DNA of 64,000 nucleotides. Source: Rothia sp. ZJ932 (GTDB lineage Bacteria; Actinomycetota; Actinomycetes; Actinomycetales; Micrococcaceae). Of the stretch, positions 25,596-35,598 are shown in pieces; position 1 is the first letter of the stretch; each line of letters begins with the position of its first letter. The stretch spans positions 186,001-250,000 of the forward strand of contig NZ_CP070480.1 of assembly GCF_016924835.1 (NCBI RefSeq). Reading direction: 5' to 3'. The position numbers were made by a program, and so were the translations under genes. The notes under the pieces are model-generated. The model had not been told where the DNA came from. It saw nothing but the letters and a program-made list of their open reading frames with translations, and did no database searches.

Positions 25596-26795
25596 GTGGT
25601 TCAGGACGCGCGTTCCGGACGCTTGCACCCGGCGGTGGGCGCCGCCCGTGTTGAGGCTGCCCGTGCCCTCAACGATGCCCTTGGCACTGACACTGTTGCC
25701 GCATCGGGTAAAACGCGGGCACACACGGATGGTACAGCACCGCTGATTCTTGTCGGTCTCTCAGGCGGAGCCGACTCCTTAGCCCTGGCTGCAACCCTCT
25801 CCCACTTCGCCCGCCGCGGCGAGTTGCGCGTGGGCGCAATCATCGTGGACCACCAGCTCCAAGAAGGCTCAGCTCGGGTAGCTCGCACCGCCGCAGCCCA
25901 GGCAACTAAACTCGGTCTAGACCCCGTGCTGATCGAAACCGTCACCGTCGCCACCGGCACTGAAGGTCCCGAAATGGCAGCCCGCCAAGCCCGCTACGGT
26001 GCCTACAAAAAAGCCGTGTACGCCACCGGCGCCCGCGCCGTAGCCCTTGCCCACACCCGCAACGACCAAGCAGAAACCGTCCTCCTCGGCCTCGCCCGAG
26101 GCTCCGGCACCCGGTCGCTGGCAGGCATTCCGCGCGTCCGCACTGAAAACGGCGTCACCTACCTACGCCCCATTCTCAACACCACCCGCGCCAAAGTTGA
26201 AGACATCTGCGCCGCAGAAAACCTCACTCCTTGGCACGACCCCACCAACTCAGATGAAAGCATGATGCGCGCTCGCGTGCGTCACCGCATCATGCCCTAC
26301 CTTGAAGAGAATTTGGGCGGGGGAGTGGCAGATGCTCTTGCGCGCACCGCGCACATTGTTGCCGCAGACGCTGATTATTTGGCGGTTACCGCGGAGCAAG
26401 AACACTCCACAGTAACCCTGAATCTGAGCGAACTAACCAGCACTGTACCGGGTGCAGCCCAGCACAGTGCGGCAAAAAAACTGCAGGTGCCTGCCGAGGC
26501 TCTGGAGGGGGCAGAGCTCGTACTGGCGATGGATCGTGATGCTGTAAGCCAGCTGCACCCTGCTGTGCGCCGACGGGTTCTTGCCCACGCGGTTGTACAG
26601 GCAGGCGGAGAAACCCCGGGCTTCGAGCGCCTAGAGGCACTCGACGACTTCGCGCTCACCACCGCTAAAGGTGGTCCCTTGCAAATGGCAGGGCACATTT
26701 CCGTCTACAAAACCCGGCCACCAGTGGCAGGTAAACACGGCAAATCTTTGAGTAAAAGCGGCGTTCTGGTATTCCTACGAACCGATAACCGTTAG
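25596..26795 (+). CDS. tilS: tRNA(Ile)-lysidine synthetase
   Basis: Modifies C34 of tRNA-Ile(CAU) to lysidine so it reads AUA. The PP-loop SGGADS is at residues 56-61, and family stretches AIIVDHQLQEGSA and ALAHTRNDQAETVLLGLARGSG follow. Length is 399 residues; the first 45 residues are an extension lacking clear homology. GTG at 25596 has GGAGG in GCGGAGGC just upstream. It is followed 45 bp later by hpt, the usual actinobacterial arrangement. Confidence 0.95.
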   Translation: MVQDARSGRLHPAVGAARVEAARALNDALGTDTVAASGKTRAHTDGTAPLILVGLSGGADSLALAATLSHFARRGELRVGAIIVDHQLQEGSARVARTAAAQATKLGLDPVLIETVTVATGTEGPEMAARQARYGAYKKAVYATGARAVALAHTRNDQAETVLLGLARGSGTRSLAGIPRVRTENGVTYLRPILNTTRAKVEDICAAENLTPWHDPTNSDESMMRARVRHRIMPYLEENLGGGVADALARTAHIVAADADYLAVTAEQEHSTVTLNLSELTSTVPGAAQHSAAKKLQVPAEALEGAELVLAMDRDAVSQLHPAVRRRVLAHAVVQAGGETPGFERLEALDDFALTTAKGGPLQMAGHISVYKTRPPVAGKHGKSLSKSGVLVFLRTDNR

Positions 26796-26840
26796 ACTTG
26801 TACCCTAAGCACCAAGCACTCATATCCAAGGATTATTCTC

Positions 26841-27392
26841 GTGGACGCAAACGACGTAAAGGACGACATCAAGCACGTACTCTTCAGCAAAGAAGAGATC
26901 GACGCGAAGATAGCAGAGCTTGCAGCTCGCATTGACGAAGACTACAAGGGCAAAGACGTTCTGCTGGTAGGTGTTCTCAAGGGCGCCATCATGGTCATGG
27001 CAGACCTCTCCCGTGCGCTCAAGAGTCACTACACCATGGACTGGATGGCTGTGTCATCCTACGGATCGGGCACCAAGTCATCGGGTGTTGTTCGTATTCT
27101 CAAAGACCTCGACACCGATTTGACCGGTCGCGATGTGCTAATCGTTGAAGACATTATCGATTCTGGTCTGACCTTGCAGTGGTTGCAGGGCAACCTGAAG
27201 TCACGCGGCGCTAACTCCGTTGAAATCTGCACCTTGCTGCGCAAGCCCAAGAGCGTCAAGACCGACGTTGAGGTCAAGTATGTGGGTTGGGACATCGAAC
27301 CCGAGTTCGTAGTTGGCTACGGTCTGGACTTCGCTGAGCGTTATCGCAACCTCGATTGCATCGTGACTTTGGCACCGCACGTTTACTCCTAA
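26841..27392 (+). CDS. hpt: Hypoxanthine phosphoribosyltransferase
   Basis: Purine salvage enzyme that makes IMP or GMP from hypoxanthine or guanine and PRPP. The PRPP-binding motif VLIVEDIIDSGLTL lies at residues 99-112, and LKGAIMVMADLSRAL near residue 46 is the flexible purine-side loop. Length is 183 residues, normal. GTG start at 26841. A GGACGCG-based hairpin terminator follows its stop; ftsH is next. Confidence 0.95.
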   Translation: MDANDVKDDIKHVLFSKEEIDAKIAELAARIDEDYKGKDVLLVGVLKGAIMVMADLSRALKSHYTMDWMAVSSYGSGTKSSGVVRILKDLDTDLTGRDVLIVEDIIDSGLTLQWLQGNLKSRGANSVEICTLLRKPKSVKTDVEVKYVGWDIEPEFVVGYGLDFAERYRNLDCIVTLAPHVYS

Positions 27393-27416
27393 GGGTTTTT
27401 ACTTTTTGTAGTGTCT

Positions 27417-27470
27417 AGGACGCGCCCATCGGCTCTTTTACAGAAGAGTGGGTGGGCGCGTCCTTGTTGT
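27417..27470 (+). terminator. Terminator made of an inverted pair of GGACGCG repeats
   Basis: AGGACGCGCCCA (27417-27428) pairs perfectly with TGGGCGCGTCCT (27453-27464), with a nested CTCTT..AAGAG stem, followed by TTGTTGT. The arms are two head-to-head copies of the genome-wide GGACGCGC motif, as Neisseria uses paired uptake sequences as terminators. Confidence 0.75.
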
Positions 27471-27703
27471 CTTTGCCTTCAACCCCACTGGAATAGAGCA
27501 ACTTTCGGTGAGGGCAGAGACAAATAGTGTTTTGCTTTGAGGTGAAGAACGCCCCCCACCGAGCAAAATATCAGCTTTATTGGGTACATTGGATAATTGC
27601 AGCTTTTTATCTGCGCGCGTTGCCACCTCAGCTCAACACCTTGGCGGGTGTGGACGCGCGTGTTCAACAGTTGGCGGGACGCCGCCGCACACGGAGGGTA
27701 GCT

Positions 27704-29842
27704 TTGGCTCAGAATTCTGATAACAAGCCCCAGGGTGAGAAGAAGGGCTTTTTCTCGAAGCTCTTTTCTGGTCCTTGGTTCTTTGTCATCATTGCGCTGG
27801 TAATTTTTGGTGGCATGTTCGCAGGCCCGCTGTTTTCGGCGACCAACCGCGTTGATACCAACGTCGGTATGAACCTTCTGAATGAGCAGAAGGTGGTGAG
27901 CGCGAAGATCCACGATGGCGATCAGCGTGTTGATCTTGAGCTGAGAGATGATTACACCAACGCTGCCGGTGACAATTTGGGTAAGGCGCTGACTTTCTAC
28001 TATGTAAAGCCGCGCGCTACTGAGGTTGTTGAGGCGATGAACGGCGCTGACCTTGAGAGCTACACTGACCAGCCGGTGCAGACTAACTGGTTTACCACCA
28101 TGTTCTCGTATATGTTCCCGCTAATTGTTGTGATCGCTATTTTTTGGTTCTTGTTGAGCCGTATGGGTGGCGGTAGCTCACAGATTATGAACTTCTCGAA
28201 GTCGAAGGCTAAGAAGTTCAATAAGGACAACCCGACCGTTCGTTTTGCTGATGTTGCCGGTGTCGATGAGGCGTTAGCTGAGCTTGAAGAAGTTCGCGAG
28301 TTCTTGGCTGAGCCTGAGAAGTTCACCCGTTTGGGCGCGAAGATTCCCAAGGGCGTTTTGCTGTACGGCCCTCCGGGTACCGGTAAGACTTTGCTGGCGA
28401 AGGCTGTTGCCGGTGAAGCTGGCGTGCCTTTCTATTCCATTTCTGGTTCTGACTTTGTTGAGATGTTTGTGGGCGTGGGTGCTTCTCGCGTGCGCGATTT
28501 GTTCAAGGAAGCTAAACAGAACCCCGCAGCTATTATCTTTGTGGACGAAATCGACGCTGTTGGCCGTCAGCGTGGCGTCGGCATGGGCGGCGGTAACGAC
28601 GAACGTGAGCAGACCCTGAACCAGTTGCTGGTTGAGATGGATGGCTTCGACGGAACCTCCAACATTATCGTGATTGCCGCGACCAACCGTCCTGACGTGC
28701 TTGACCCTGCGCTGCTGCGTCCCGGTCGTTTTGACCGCCAGGTGGGTGTGGACGCCCCCGATTTTAAGGGTCGTCAGCGTATTCTTGAGGTTCATGCAAC
28801 GGGTAAGCCCATTGATCGCAGTGTTGAACTTTCATCGGTGGCTAAGCGCACCCCCGGTTTCACCGGTGCTGATTTGGCGAACGTGATGAACGAGGCAGCT
28901 CTACTCACCGCCCGTGACGGTGGCAACGTGATTGACGAGCGCGCTATCGATGAGGCTATTGATCGCGTCATGGCGGGCCCGCAGCGTTCTTCACGCATTA
29001 TGAACGAGCACGAGCGTAAGGTGACTGCTTACCACGAGGGCGGTCACGCTCTGGTGGCTGCTGCCCTGCGTAATTCATCCCCGGTTACTAAGATTACGAT
29101 TCTGCCACGCGGACGCGCCCTGGGCTACACCATGGTTATGCCGCAGGACGATAAGTATTCAACTACCCGTCACGAGCTGCTGGATCAGATGGCATACGCC
29201 ATGGGCGGACGCGCGGCTGAAGAGGTCGTGTTCCATGACCCCTCGACTGGTGCGTCCAACGATATTCAGAAGGCAACTGATACTGCCCGCAAGATGGTGA
29301 CCGAGTACGGTATGAGCGCCAAGGTCGGTTCTGTGCGTTTGGTATCGCAGGAATCTGATCCCTTCTTGGGAGGTGGCTCCGGCGGTGGTAACCAGCACTC
29401 AGACGCTTTGGCTTTTACTGTGGATCAGGAAGTTCAGGCTCTGCTGGAGAACGCCCACGACGAGGCATTTGAGATTCTGACTGAGAACCGCGACGTTCTT
29501 GACCGTCTTGCCTTTGCCCTTTTGGAGCGCGAGACCCTGCTAGAAAACGAGATCGCTGAGATCTTCAAGGACGTCCGCAAGCGTCCTGAGCGCGAACACT
29601 GGTACTCCAAGCAGACTCGTGAGAAGACCGAGATTCCTCCGGTGAAGGCTCCCAGCGAGCTTGCCGGTGAGAAGACCTCTGAGGAACCTGCCGAGGGCAT
29701 CGTTCAACAGCCCGTGGTTGACCCCGACATGGGGGTTGAGAAACCCGCTACCGATGTGAACCCGACCCCCGGTTTGGGTGATAACGGTGGTGTACAGAAC
29801 CCCGGCGGTCCGGCTGATAATCCCTTCGGTGGTGCTCGCTAG
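27704..29842 (+). CDS. ftsH: ATP-dependent zinc metalloprotease FtsH
   Basis: Membrane-bound AAA+ protease that degrades misfolded and regulatory membrane proteins. Two membrane segments flank a short external domain ([17 protein letters not shown] near residue 17 and [15 protein letters not shown] near 140). The AAA domain has Walker [13 protein letters not shown] and Walker [13 protein letters not shown], with the SRH region [17 protein letters not shown]. The zinc site is HEGGH ([10 protein letters not shown]). I chose TTG at 27704 because GGAGGG lies six bases upstream and the product starts at the usual point; the frame extends to 27527 without a ribosome site. Product 712 residues with a proline/glycine-rich tail. 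Its stop overlaps the folE start. Confidence 0.95.
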   Translation: MAQNSDNKPQGEKKGFFSKLFSGPWFFVIIALVIFGGMFAGPLFSATNRVDTNVGMNLLNEQKVVSAKIHDGDQRVDLELRDDYTNAAGDNLGKALTFYYVKPRATEVVEAMNGADLESYTDQPVQTNWFTTMFSYMFPLIVVIAIFWFLLSRMGGGSSQIMNFSKSKAKKFNKDNPTVRFADVAGVDEALAELEEVREFLAEPEKFTRLGAKIPKGVLLYGPPGTGKTLLAKAVAGEAGVPFYSISGSDFVEMFVGVGASRVRDLFKEAKQNPAAIIFVDEIDAVGRQRGVGMGGGNDEREQTLNQLLVEMDGFDGTSNIIVIAATNRPDVLDPALLRPGRFDRQVGVDAPDFKGRQRILEVHATGKPIDRSVELSSVAKRTPGFTGADLANVMNEAALLTARDGGNVIDERAIDEAIDRVMAGPQRSSRIMNEHERKVTAYHEGGHALVAAALRNSSPVTKITILPRGRALGYTMVMPQDDKYSTTRHELLDQMAYAMGGRAAEEVVFHDPSTGASNDIQKATDTARKMVTEYGMSAKVGSVRLVSQESDPFLGGGSGGGNQHSDALAFTVDQEVQALLENAHDEAFEILTENRDVLDRLAFALLERETLLENEIAEIFKDVRKRPEREHWYSKQTREKTEIPPVKAPSELAGEKTSEEPAEGIVQQPVVDPDMGVEKPATDVNPTPGLGDNGGVQNPGGPADNPFGGAR

Positions 29843-30438
29843 TGGCTGGTGTTAAAGACACTTACGCTCCCGAGATTGACCAGCCCCGCATTGAAGCTGC
29901 GGTACGTGAAATCTTGGCTGCCATTGGTGAGGATCCTGACCGCGATGGTCTGGTAGATACTCCCGCTCGTGTAGCGCGTGCCTACGCTGAAATGTTTGTG
30001 GGGTTGCATCAGGATCCGGCTGAGATTCTGGGTACGACCTTCGATATTGAGCATTCAGAGCTGGTGTTGGTCAAGGATATTCCTTTTTACTCGACCTGCG
30101 AGCATCATCTGGTGCCCTTTCACGGAGTAGCCCATATCGGTTACATTCCGGGATCCGGTGGCAAGGTGACGGGCTTGAGCAAGCTGGCGCGCACGGTGGA
30201 CGTGTTTGCCCGCCGTCCTCAGGTGCAGGAGCGTCTCACCACTCAGGTCGTGGAGGCACTGGAAGAGAACCTGAAGCCCCTGGGTGCCATTGTTGTGGTG
30301 CAGGCGGAGCACATGTGTATGTCGATGCGCGGGGTGAAAAAGCCCGGCGCGAAGACGGTCACTAGCGCGGTGCGCGGTGCTTTGCGTGACCCTGCGACCC
30401 GCGCTGAGGCAATGAGCCTTATTATGAGTCAGAACTAA
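29842..30438 (+). CDS. folE: GTP cyclohydrolase I
   Basis: First step of folate synthesis, GTP to dihydroneopterin triphosphate. Zinc/active-site residues are in [12 protein letters not shown] (Cys and His ligands) and the second cysteine region [17 protein letters not shown]. Length is 198 residues, normal for the bacterial enzyme. GTG at 29842 shares a base with the ftsH stop, so the genes are cotranscribed. A 26-bp hairpin separates it from folP. Confidence 0.96.
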   Translation: MAGVKDTYAPEIDQPRIEAAVREILAAIGEDPDRDGLVDTPARVARAYAEMFVGLHQDPAEILGTTFDIEHSELVLVKDIPFYSTCEHHLVPFHGVAHIGYIPGSGGKVTGLSKLARTVDVFARRPQVQERLTTQVVEALEENLKPLGAIVVVQAEHMCMSMRGVKKPGAKTVTSAVRGALRDPATRAEAMSLIMSQN

Positions 30439-30471
30439 ACCCACCCCAGAGGTGACCACGAAAACTAAGAA

Positions 30472-30532
30472 GTGACCACGAAAAGTAATGCTGACCGTAC
30501 ATCTCGCGGTCAGCATTACTTTTCGTGGTCAC
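30472..30532. terminator. Perfect 26-bp stem-loop between folE and folP
   Basis: Arms 30472-30497 and 30507-30532 are perfectly complementary over 26 bp with a 9-nt loop; a further direct copy of GTGACCACGAAAA lies at 30452-30464. There is no T tract downstream. It is far longer than an ordinary terminator; it may stop transcription, or be a repeat element. A folP promoter would lie just after it. Confidence 0.75.
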
Positions 30533-30561
30533 CTTGATGATCTATCGTTAGGCTAAAAACC

Positions 30562-31446
30562 ATGAGCACCCTCTCTTCCCTTCATCAGTTGTCTCTGCCC
30601 ACTGACCGCACCCTCGTGATGGGTATTCTCAATGTCACCCCCGATTCTTTTAGCGACGGTGGGTTGCATTTGGCAGTTGAGGACGCGGTAACACATGCCA
30701 AGACCATGATGGCTCAGGGCGCTGACATCATCGACGTAGGCGGTGAATCAACCCGCCCCGGCGCGACCTCGGTAGGGCTAGAAGATGAGCAGGCGCGCGT
30801 CCTGCCCGTAATTGAAGCCCTAGCTAAGACGGACGCTGTCATCAGCATTGATACGAAGAACTGGCAGACCGCTCGGGCGGCTATTGAAGCTGGCGCGCAT
30901 ATTATCAATGACGTGTCAGGTATGGAAATCACGGACGGCATGATTGCCACTGTCGCCGACCTGCAGGTGCCTTACATTCTCATGCATTCTCGCGGTAACT
31001 CGCAGACTATGGATTCCCTGGCAGCCTACACCGACACCGTTGCCGAGGTAAAGGACGAGCTGATACAGCTGCGCGAGCGTCTCTATGCTGCTGGGGTGAA
31101 GCCCGAGAACCTGATTCTTGACCCCGGCTTGGGTTTTGCCAAGGGCGGGCAACAAGACTGGCAGCTGGTCGCTGCCACCGCTGAACTTGCTCAGCTCGGC
31201 AACCCCCTACTGGTGGCAGGCTCACGCAAGCGCTTTATCGGCACTGCCCTTGCTGAAGCCGCGCAAGCGCGTCCTGGCGTCCGCGCAGAAGATCAGCAGA
31301 AGGACGCGCGTACCCGCGACGGTGCAACGGCGGCTATTACTGCTCTGGTGGCTGCTGCTGGTGCCTGGGCGGTGCGAGTGCATGATGTTCCTTCGAGCGT
31401 GGATGCTGTGACTGTTGCCCAGTATTTCTCGCGCAACTCCTCATAG
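30562..31446 (+). CDS. folP: Dihydropteroate synthase
   Basis: Joins p-aminobenzoate to the pterin diphosphate; the sulfonamide target. Conserved blocks are GILNVTPDSFSDGG near residue 21, GGESTRPGA, DPGLGFAKGG and GSRKRFIGTAL. Length is 294 residues. Start ATG at 30562. It lies in the folate cluster with folE upstream and folB and folK downstream after a 274-bp gap that has no gene. Confidence 0.96.
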   Translation: MSTLSSLHQLSLPTDRTLVMGILNVTPDSFSDGGLHLAVEDAVTHAKTMMAQGADIIDVGGESTRPGATSVGLEDEQARVLPVIEALAKTDAVISIDTKNWQTARAAIEAGAHIINDVSGMEITDGMIATVADLQVPYILMHSRGNSQTMDSLAAYTDTVAEVKDELIQLRERLYAAGVKPENLILDPGLGFAKGGQQDWQLVAATAELAQLGNPLLVAGSRKRFIGTALAEAAQARPGVRAEDQQKDARTRDGATAAITALVAAAGAWAVRVHDVPSSVDAVTVAQYFSRNSS

Positions 31447-31720
31447 GCTGGGGCGGTGCGTCCGTAAAGTGCCTGACAAACAGTTGGCGTCGTAACTTCA
31501 CATAGACGTAAAGTCAGTGTGACCTTAAGCTCGGCTGTGGATACCCATATAGAAACGGTCTGCCTGCGATGCCCTATTTTTCCTAGCAAAAGCGGCAATT
31601 AGTAGGTGTTTCATTAAACCTGTGGTGTAACTCGCCCGCGCTGACGCGGGTGTTCGGTGGCGAATTTGGGTGATAATTACGAGTAGCTACCAACAGGCGA
31701 TGCAGAAAGGTAGAAAGTGC

Positions 31721-32128
31721 ATGCGCGGTACTTTTTCGGCGGACGCGATGGAGCGTTACGCTACGGCAGATCGTATTACGCTCACCGGTGTTGAATGTCT
31801 GGGCTACCACGGCGTTCTTGAATCTGAGAAGCAGAACGGTCAGCCTTTTATCGTTGACGTGACTCTTTTGACCGATTTTTCATCGTCTGCCAGTAGCGAT
31901 GATATTGGTAAGACTGCCAATTACGCTGAGGTCGCTGAGACTATTCGCGAGGTTGTCAGCGACGGTTCGGTGGATCTTGTTGAGACCCTGGCAGAGAAGT
32001 TGGCGGCAACTATTTTGAGTCGTTTCGCAATTGATGCGCTAGAGCTGACTGTTCACAAACCGCAGGCGCCGATTGAGGTTCCGTTTGCTGATGTTGCGGT
32101 TACTATTTTTAGAAAGAAGCAGGCATGA
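31721..32128 (+). CDS. folB: Dihydroneopterin aldolase
   Basis: Converts dihydroneopterin to 6-hydroxymethyl-dihydropterin. The family opening DRITLTGVECLGYHGVLESEK and the late ELTVHKPQAPIEVPFADVAV are present. I chose ATG at 31721 with GAAAGG and a second GAAAG upstream; this gives 135 residues, about family length, with a 17-residue lead-in. ATG at 31700 is an alternative. Overlaps folK by ATGA. Confidence 0.93.
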   Translation: MRGTFSADAMERYATADRITLTGVECLGYHGVLESEKQNGQPFIVDVTLLTDFSSSASSDDIGKTANYAEVAETIREVVSDGSVDLVETLAEKLAATILSRFAIDALELTVHKPQAPIEVPFADVAVTIFRKKQA

Positions 32129-32631
32129 GCGTAGAGGCTGTACTTGGTCTGGGTTCTAACTTGGGCGAGAAGCAAGAGACTTTGTTGCGGGCGATTGTTG
32201 ATATTTGTTCGCATCCTAAAATTAGGGTGAAGAAGGTTTCTCCCGTTGCAGTGACTGCTCCTGTGGGTGGGCCTGCGCACCAGCCTGATTTTGTGAATCT
32301 TGTGGTGCGTATTGAGACTGATTTGAGTCCTTTTGATTTGCTGGATTTCACCCAGTCTGTGGAGAATAAGCATCACCGGGTGCGTGATGTGCGCTGGGGT
32401 CCTCGTACCCTTGATATCGACATTATTGACTACTCCACTCTTGAGATGGACGAACCCGATTTGACTCTGCCTCACCCGCGGGCGGCGGAGCGCGCTTTTG
32501 TGTTGGAGCCGTGGGCTCGTATGGAACCTGAGGCGGTGCTGAGTGGCGCGAGCGTGCGTGATTTGGCAAAGACTGCCGATGATGCTGATGGTATTAGAGA
32601 GTTCTTCCCCGCCCCAGTGGTGTGTGAATGA
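32125..32631 (+). CDS. folK: HPPK, 6-hydroxymethyl-7,8-dihydropterin pyrophosphokinase
   Basis: Transfers pyrophosphate from ATP to the pterin made by FolB, giving the FolP substrate. Seen: AVLGLGSNLGEKQETL at the start, FVNLVVRIET, the signature RWGPRTLDIDIIDYS and LPHPRAAERAFVLEPWA. Length is 168 residues. ATG overlaps the folB stop, and the next gene overlaps its stop, so translation is coupled along the operon. Confidence 0.96.
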   Translation: MSVEAVLGLGSNLGEKQETLLRAIVDICSHPKIRVKKVSPVAVTAPVGGPAHQPDFVNLVVRIETDLSPFDLLDFTQSVENKHHRVRDVRWGPRTLDIDIIDYSTLEMDEPDLTLPHPRAAERAFVLEPWARMEPEAVLSGASVRDLAKTADDADGIREFFPAPVVCE

Positions 32632-33143
32632 ATCAGGTGCGTGCCCGAGCTCTTCTCTTATGCGCGTCTGTTGCTTTAGCCGCAGGGGCGGTGCTGAACG
32701 GGTTGTCGGTGGCAGCCGGTGGCGCTGAGTTGCTGTTGCCTCAGGCGACTGTTTTTCTTGCCCTGATAGTGGGCGCTGTGGTGCTTTTTTATGCCCGCCA
32801 GGTGGCAAAGTTTCAGGATGTTTCAACCCGCGCCCAAGCACCGCGTATGAATGCTTTGTTAGCGGCGCGCGTGGCAGTTTTTGCTCAGTCGAGTGCGTTC
32901 TCTGGGGCACTTATTCTTGGCTGGCATGTGGCACTGTTGGGTTTTGAACTGACTCTTTACACCCAGCGCGGTGCGTTTGATCCCGTGATAACTGCTGTTC
33001 TGGGTCTGGTGACGGGCGGTATTTTGCTGGGCGCTGGTTTGTGGGCCGAGAGCATGTGTAAGATTCCGCCGAATAAGGACGCGGGTACCTCCTCTGCGTC
33101 GTCGCCGCGTACGGGCGAAGGTTTTGTGGCTCGAAACGATTAA
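32628..33143 (+). CDS. DUF3180 membrane protein
   Basis: 171 residues with four hydrophobic segments, ending in a hydrophilic tail. The position directly after folK, overlapping by four bases, and the pattern RMNALLAARVAVFAQSSAFSGALILG match the actinobacterial DUF3180 family, which is regularly found there. Function unknown; location in the membrane is clear. Confidence 0.8.
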   Translation: MNQVRARALLLCASVALAAGAVLNGLSVAAGGAELLLPQATVFLALIVGAVVLFYARQVAKFQDVSTRAQAPRMNALLAARVAVFAQSSAFSGALILGWHVALLGFELTLYTQRGAFDPVITAVLGLVTGGILLGAGLWAESMCKIPPNKDAGTSSASSPRTGEGFVARND

Positions 33144-33226
33144 CCCAGCCTACTGAGTGATGCCAAGAGGCAGTTTCTTTGAGAGTATGGGGTTATAACT
33201 TTTTGCCCCGTTTCCTAAGGACGTGA

Positions 33227-33955
33227 ATGATGACCGACCACCAGCCGCATCGAGTGGGCACTACTTCTGCTGAACCTCTTGGCTCTGAGACATTTTATGA
33301 TTCTTCTGCGCTGGTACCAGAAACTGCTGATGCTCCCTGGGAATCTGCGGCAAATACACCTGAGACAACACCCGCTGAACAGATTGAAGCCACCCCGGTT
33401 GCAGCCGCGTCCTTTCCCGCTACTTTGCCCCCTTTGGAGATTGATGAGCGCGGTGGTGAAACCATAGAACCTGCTGAGATTAGCTGGAAGAGGGTGTCGC
33501 CGCGCTATGTTAAAGTGCGCTTGCTGGGTCGCGCTCTCTGGTCGGTAATAATGGTGGCAATCTTCGCGCTTCCTCTGATTTTTACCGAAGTTTTGAACTG
33601 GTGGAACTGGCCTCTGTGGGTAACGGTTGGCTTGGTAGCGATCATGCTGGTCTGGCAAATCTGGTTGACGCTTTTGGTGAGTCGTCAGGTAAAAGCTATT
33701 GGTTATAGTGAACGTCAAGACCACATTCTGCGTACCAGCGGCATTATGTTCAAATCAATGCGCGCTATTCCCTACGGCAGAATCCAGTACGTTGACGTAA
33801 AATCTGGGCCTATTGAGGGTAAACTTAAGCTGGCGAGCGTCACTATAACAACAGCCTCTGGCACTATCAGCATTCCCGGCGTGGAGCGTCCTGAGGCCGA
33901 ACGCTTACGCGAAATCCTCACTGACCTCAGCGACGCCAAGATGGTGGGGCTGTAA
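33227..33955 (+). CDS. PH domain-containing membrane protein (YdbS-like)
   Basis: 242 residues. An unstructured, acidic, proline-rich N terminus (1-85) precedes two membrane segments (about 100-145) and a bacterial PH-like domain (bPH2) with RQDHILRTSGIMFKSMRAIPYGRIQYVDVKSGP and late PGVERPEAERLREIL. It pairs with the next, larger PH-domain gene, three bases apart; the two probably form a membrane complex as the YdbS/YdbT pairs do. The start could be ATG 33227 or 33230. Function unknown. Confidence 0.82.
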   Translation: MMTDHQPHRVGTTSAEPLGSETFYDSSALVPETADAPWESAANTPETTPAEQIEATPVAAASFPATLPPLEIDERGGETIEPAEISWKRVSPRYVKVRLLGRALWSVIMVAIFALPLIFTEVLNWWNWPLWVTVGLVAIMLVWQIWLTLLVSRQVKAIGYSERQDHILRTSGIMFKSMRAIPYGRIQYVDVKSGPIEGKLKLASVTITTASGTISIPGVERPEAERLREILTDLSDAKMVGL

Positions 33956-33958
33956 ACC

Positions 33959-35497
33959 ATGAACACCGAAAACCTCACTCCCGTTGAGGGGGAGCAACCG
34001 GCGTCCGCCCTCGTATGGCGTCGTGCCCACTGGCTCTCACCCATTATTAACGCGTGGCTGCTGATCGCTGTTTTCCTTTTTACGTTTGGTCGAGAGTTCG
34101 TAGAGCTTATTGTTGAGGACGGCGAGCTGCCCGATGTCTCTCAGGTACCTGATTTTCCCGATGCCCTGAGCTTTTTGGGTCAGTTGGGTACGCTGTGGTT
34201 GCCCGCGCTGTTTCTGCTGATTTTTGCGGTCTTATTGCTGCCCTACTACATCGGCTGGTGGTTCTATTCCTTCGCGGTGGACGCCCGCAACGTCTACGTT
34301 CGCTCTGGTATGTTGAGTAAAACTGAGCGTCAGGCGCGCCTTGATAGGGTGCAGTCCATCGATATTAATCGTTCACTCCTTGCCCGGTTGCTGGGCTTGG
34401 CTGAGTTGAAGTTTGATGTGGCTGATGGTGATTCTTCTGCTCTTGCGGTGAAGTTCTTGAAGTATAAGGACGCGCGTGAGGTGCGCACTCGCCTGCTGAG
34501 CCAGGTGCGGGCGCTTAAGGAAGAGCTACCCACTGCCCCTGCGAATGTGAGTGCGAAGAACCCGCAGGCTGAAATCGCACCTGGGTCTCAGACCCCTAAC
34601 CGTCGTGAGCGTTTGCACCAGCACCTAGTGGATAATCTGGGCGCGGGTATCACGGATGCTGATGAGCGTCAGGTACTGCACGTACCTGTTGCCCGACTGC
34701 TGGCGTCTATGGCGCTGAGCGTGGGCACTATTTTTTCGGTACTGTTCATCATGTCAATGGTGGCGCTCCTGGTACTTCAGGGCGGGAATTTCGTGGCCAA
34801 TATTGCAGCGATTTTCGGCGCCGTTTCATTATTGTGGAAGCGTTTTAATGCCGGTTATAACTTTCGCCTCTCTATCAGCCCCGATGGGTTGAAGACTCGC
34901 TACGGGTTTACCGATACCCTCACTCAGACCCTCCCTAGCGGGCGAGTGCAGGCTATTTCTGTGACTCAGCCACTGCTGTGGCGAAAGATGGGCTGGTATC
35001 GGGTGAGCGTTGCGTTGGCTGGTAAGGGCGAGGGCGAAGATGCTGCGTTCGCCGGGCAGCTTCTGCCCGTTGGCACTTACGATGATTTGTTAGCTGTTTT
35101 GCCGCTGGTGGTTCCCGGTGCCGATGTTGGTGGTGCGGACGCAACAACTCTGCAAGCTGGGCTTGTTGGTACTGGCGTTGAGGGTGGGTTTACCGTTTCG
35201 CCGAGTCGCGCCCGTATCTTTGACCCGCTGACTTATAAACGTAATGGTTTCACCCAGTTGCCCGCTTTGTTGCTGACTCGCAGTGGCAGGTTTACTCGTC
35301 GGCTATCTATTGTGCCCCATAGTAAGATTCAGAGCTTGGAGATTGAACAGGGTCCGCTGGCTCGCCGCCGCGCCCTTGCCAATATCACCGTGCAAACCGC
35401 AGGGGGCGCGTTCGCCCGGGTACATAATGCCGATGCGGCAACCGCCCGCGCTCTTTTTGTACGCCAGGCACAGTTGGGTGTACTCGCCACCCACTAG
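33959..35497 (+). CDS. PH domain-containing membrane protein (YdbT-like)
   Basis: 512 residues with about four membrane segments and three PH-like repeats; each repeat shows the pattern R-(x)-R-(x)-SI/Q (ERQARLDRVQSIDINRSLLARLLGLAEL near residue 120, TLPSGRVQAISVTQPLLWRKMGWYRV near 325, RFTRRLSIVPHSKIQSLEIEQGP near 440). This is the YdbT architecture. Follows the smaller partner after three bases and ends at a strong GC-rich terminator. Function unknown in bacteria. Confidence 0.82.
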   Translation: MNTENLTPVEGEQPASALVWRRAHWLSPIINAWLLIAVFLFTFGREFVELIVEDGELPDVSQVPDFPDALSFLGQLGTLWLPALFLLIFAVLLLPYYIGWWFYSFAVDARNVYVRSGMLSKTERQARLDRVQSIDINRSLLARLLGLAELKFDVADGDSSALAVKFLKYKDAREVRTRLLSQVRALKEELPTAPANVSAKNPQAEIAPGSQTPNRRERLHQHLVDNLGAGITDADERQVLHVPVARLLASMALSVGTIFSVLFIMSMVALLVLQGGNFVANIAAIFGAVSLLWKRFNAGYNFRLSISPDGLKTRYGFTDTLTQTLPSGRVQAISVTQPLLWRKMGWYRVSVALAGKGEGEDAAFAGQLLPVGTYDDLLAVLPLVVPGADVGGADATTLQAGLVGTGVEGGFTVSPSRARIFDPLTYKRNGFTQLPALLLTRSGRFTRRLSIVPHSKIQSLEIEQGPLARRRALANITVQTAGGAFARVHNADAATARALFVRQAQLGVLATH

Positions 35498-35514
35498 CTT
35501 CCTTGGATTCTGTC

Positions 35515-35550
35515 ATACCGCCGGGGGCTAACTGTAGCCCCCGGCGGTAT
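35515..35550 (+). terminator. GC-rich terminator after PH-domain operon
   Basis: ATACCGCCGGGGGCTA (35515-35530) pairs perfectly with 35535-35550 across an ACTG loop, a very stable 16-bp stem. No T tract, which is common in high-GC terminators. Confidence 0.8.
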
Positions 35551-35598
35551 AAGCTGTAGTAAACCCCCGTAGAAAGGCACGGTGTAAAGTGGTGAGCC

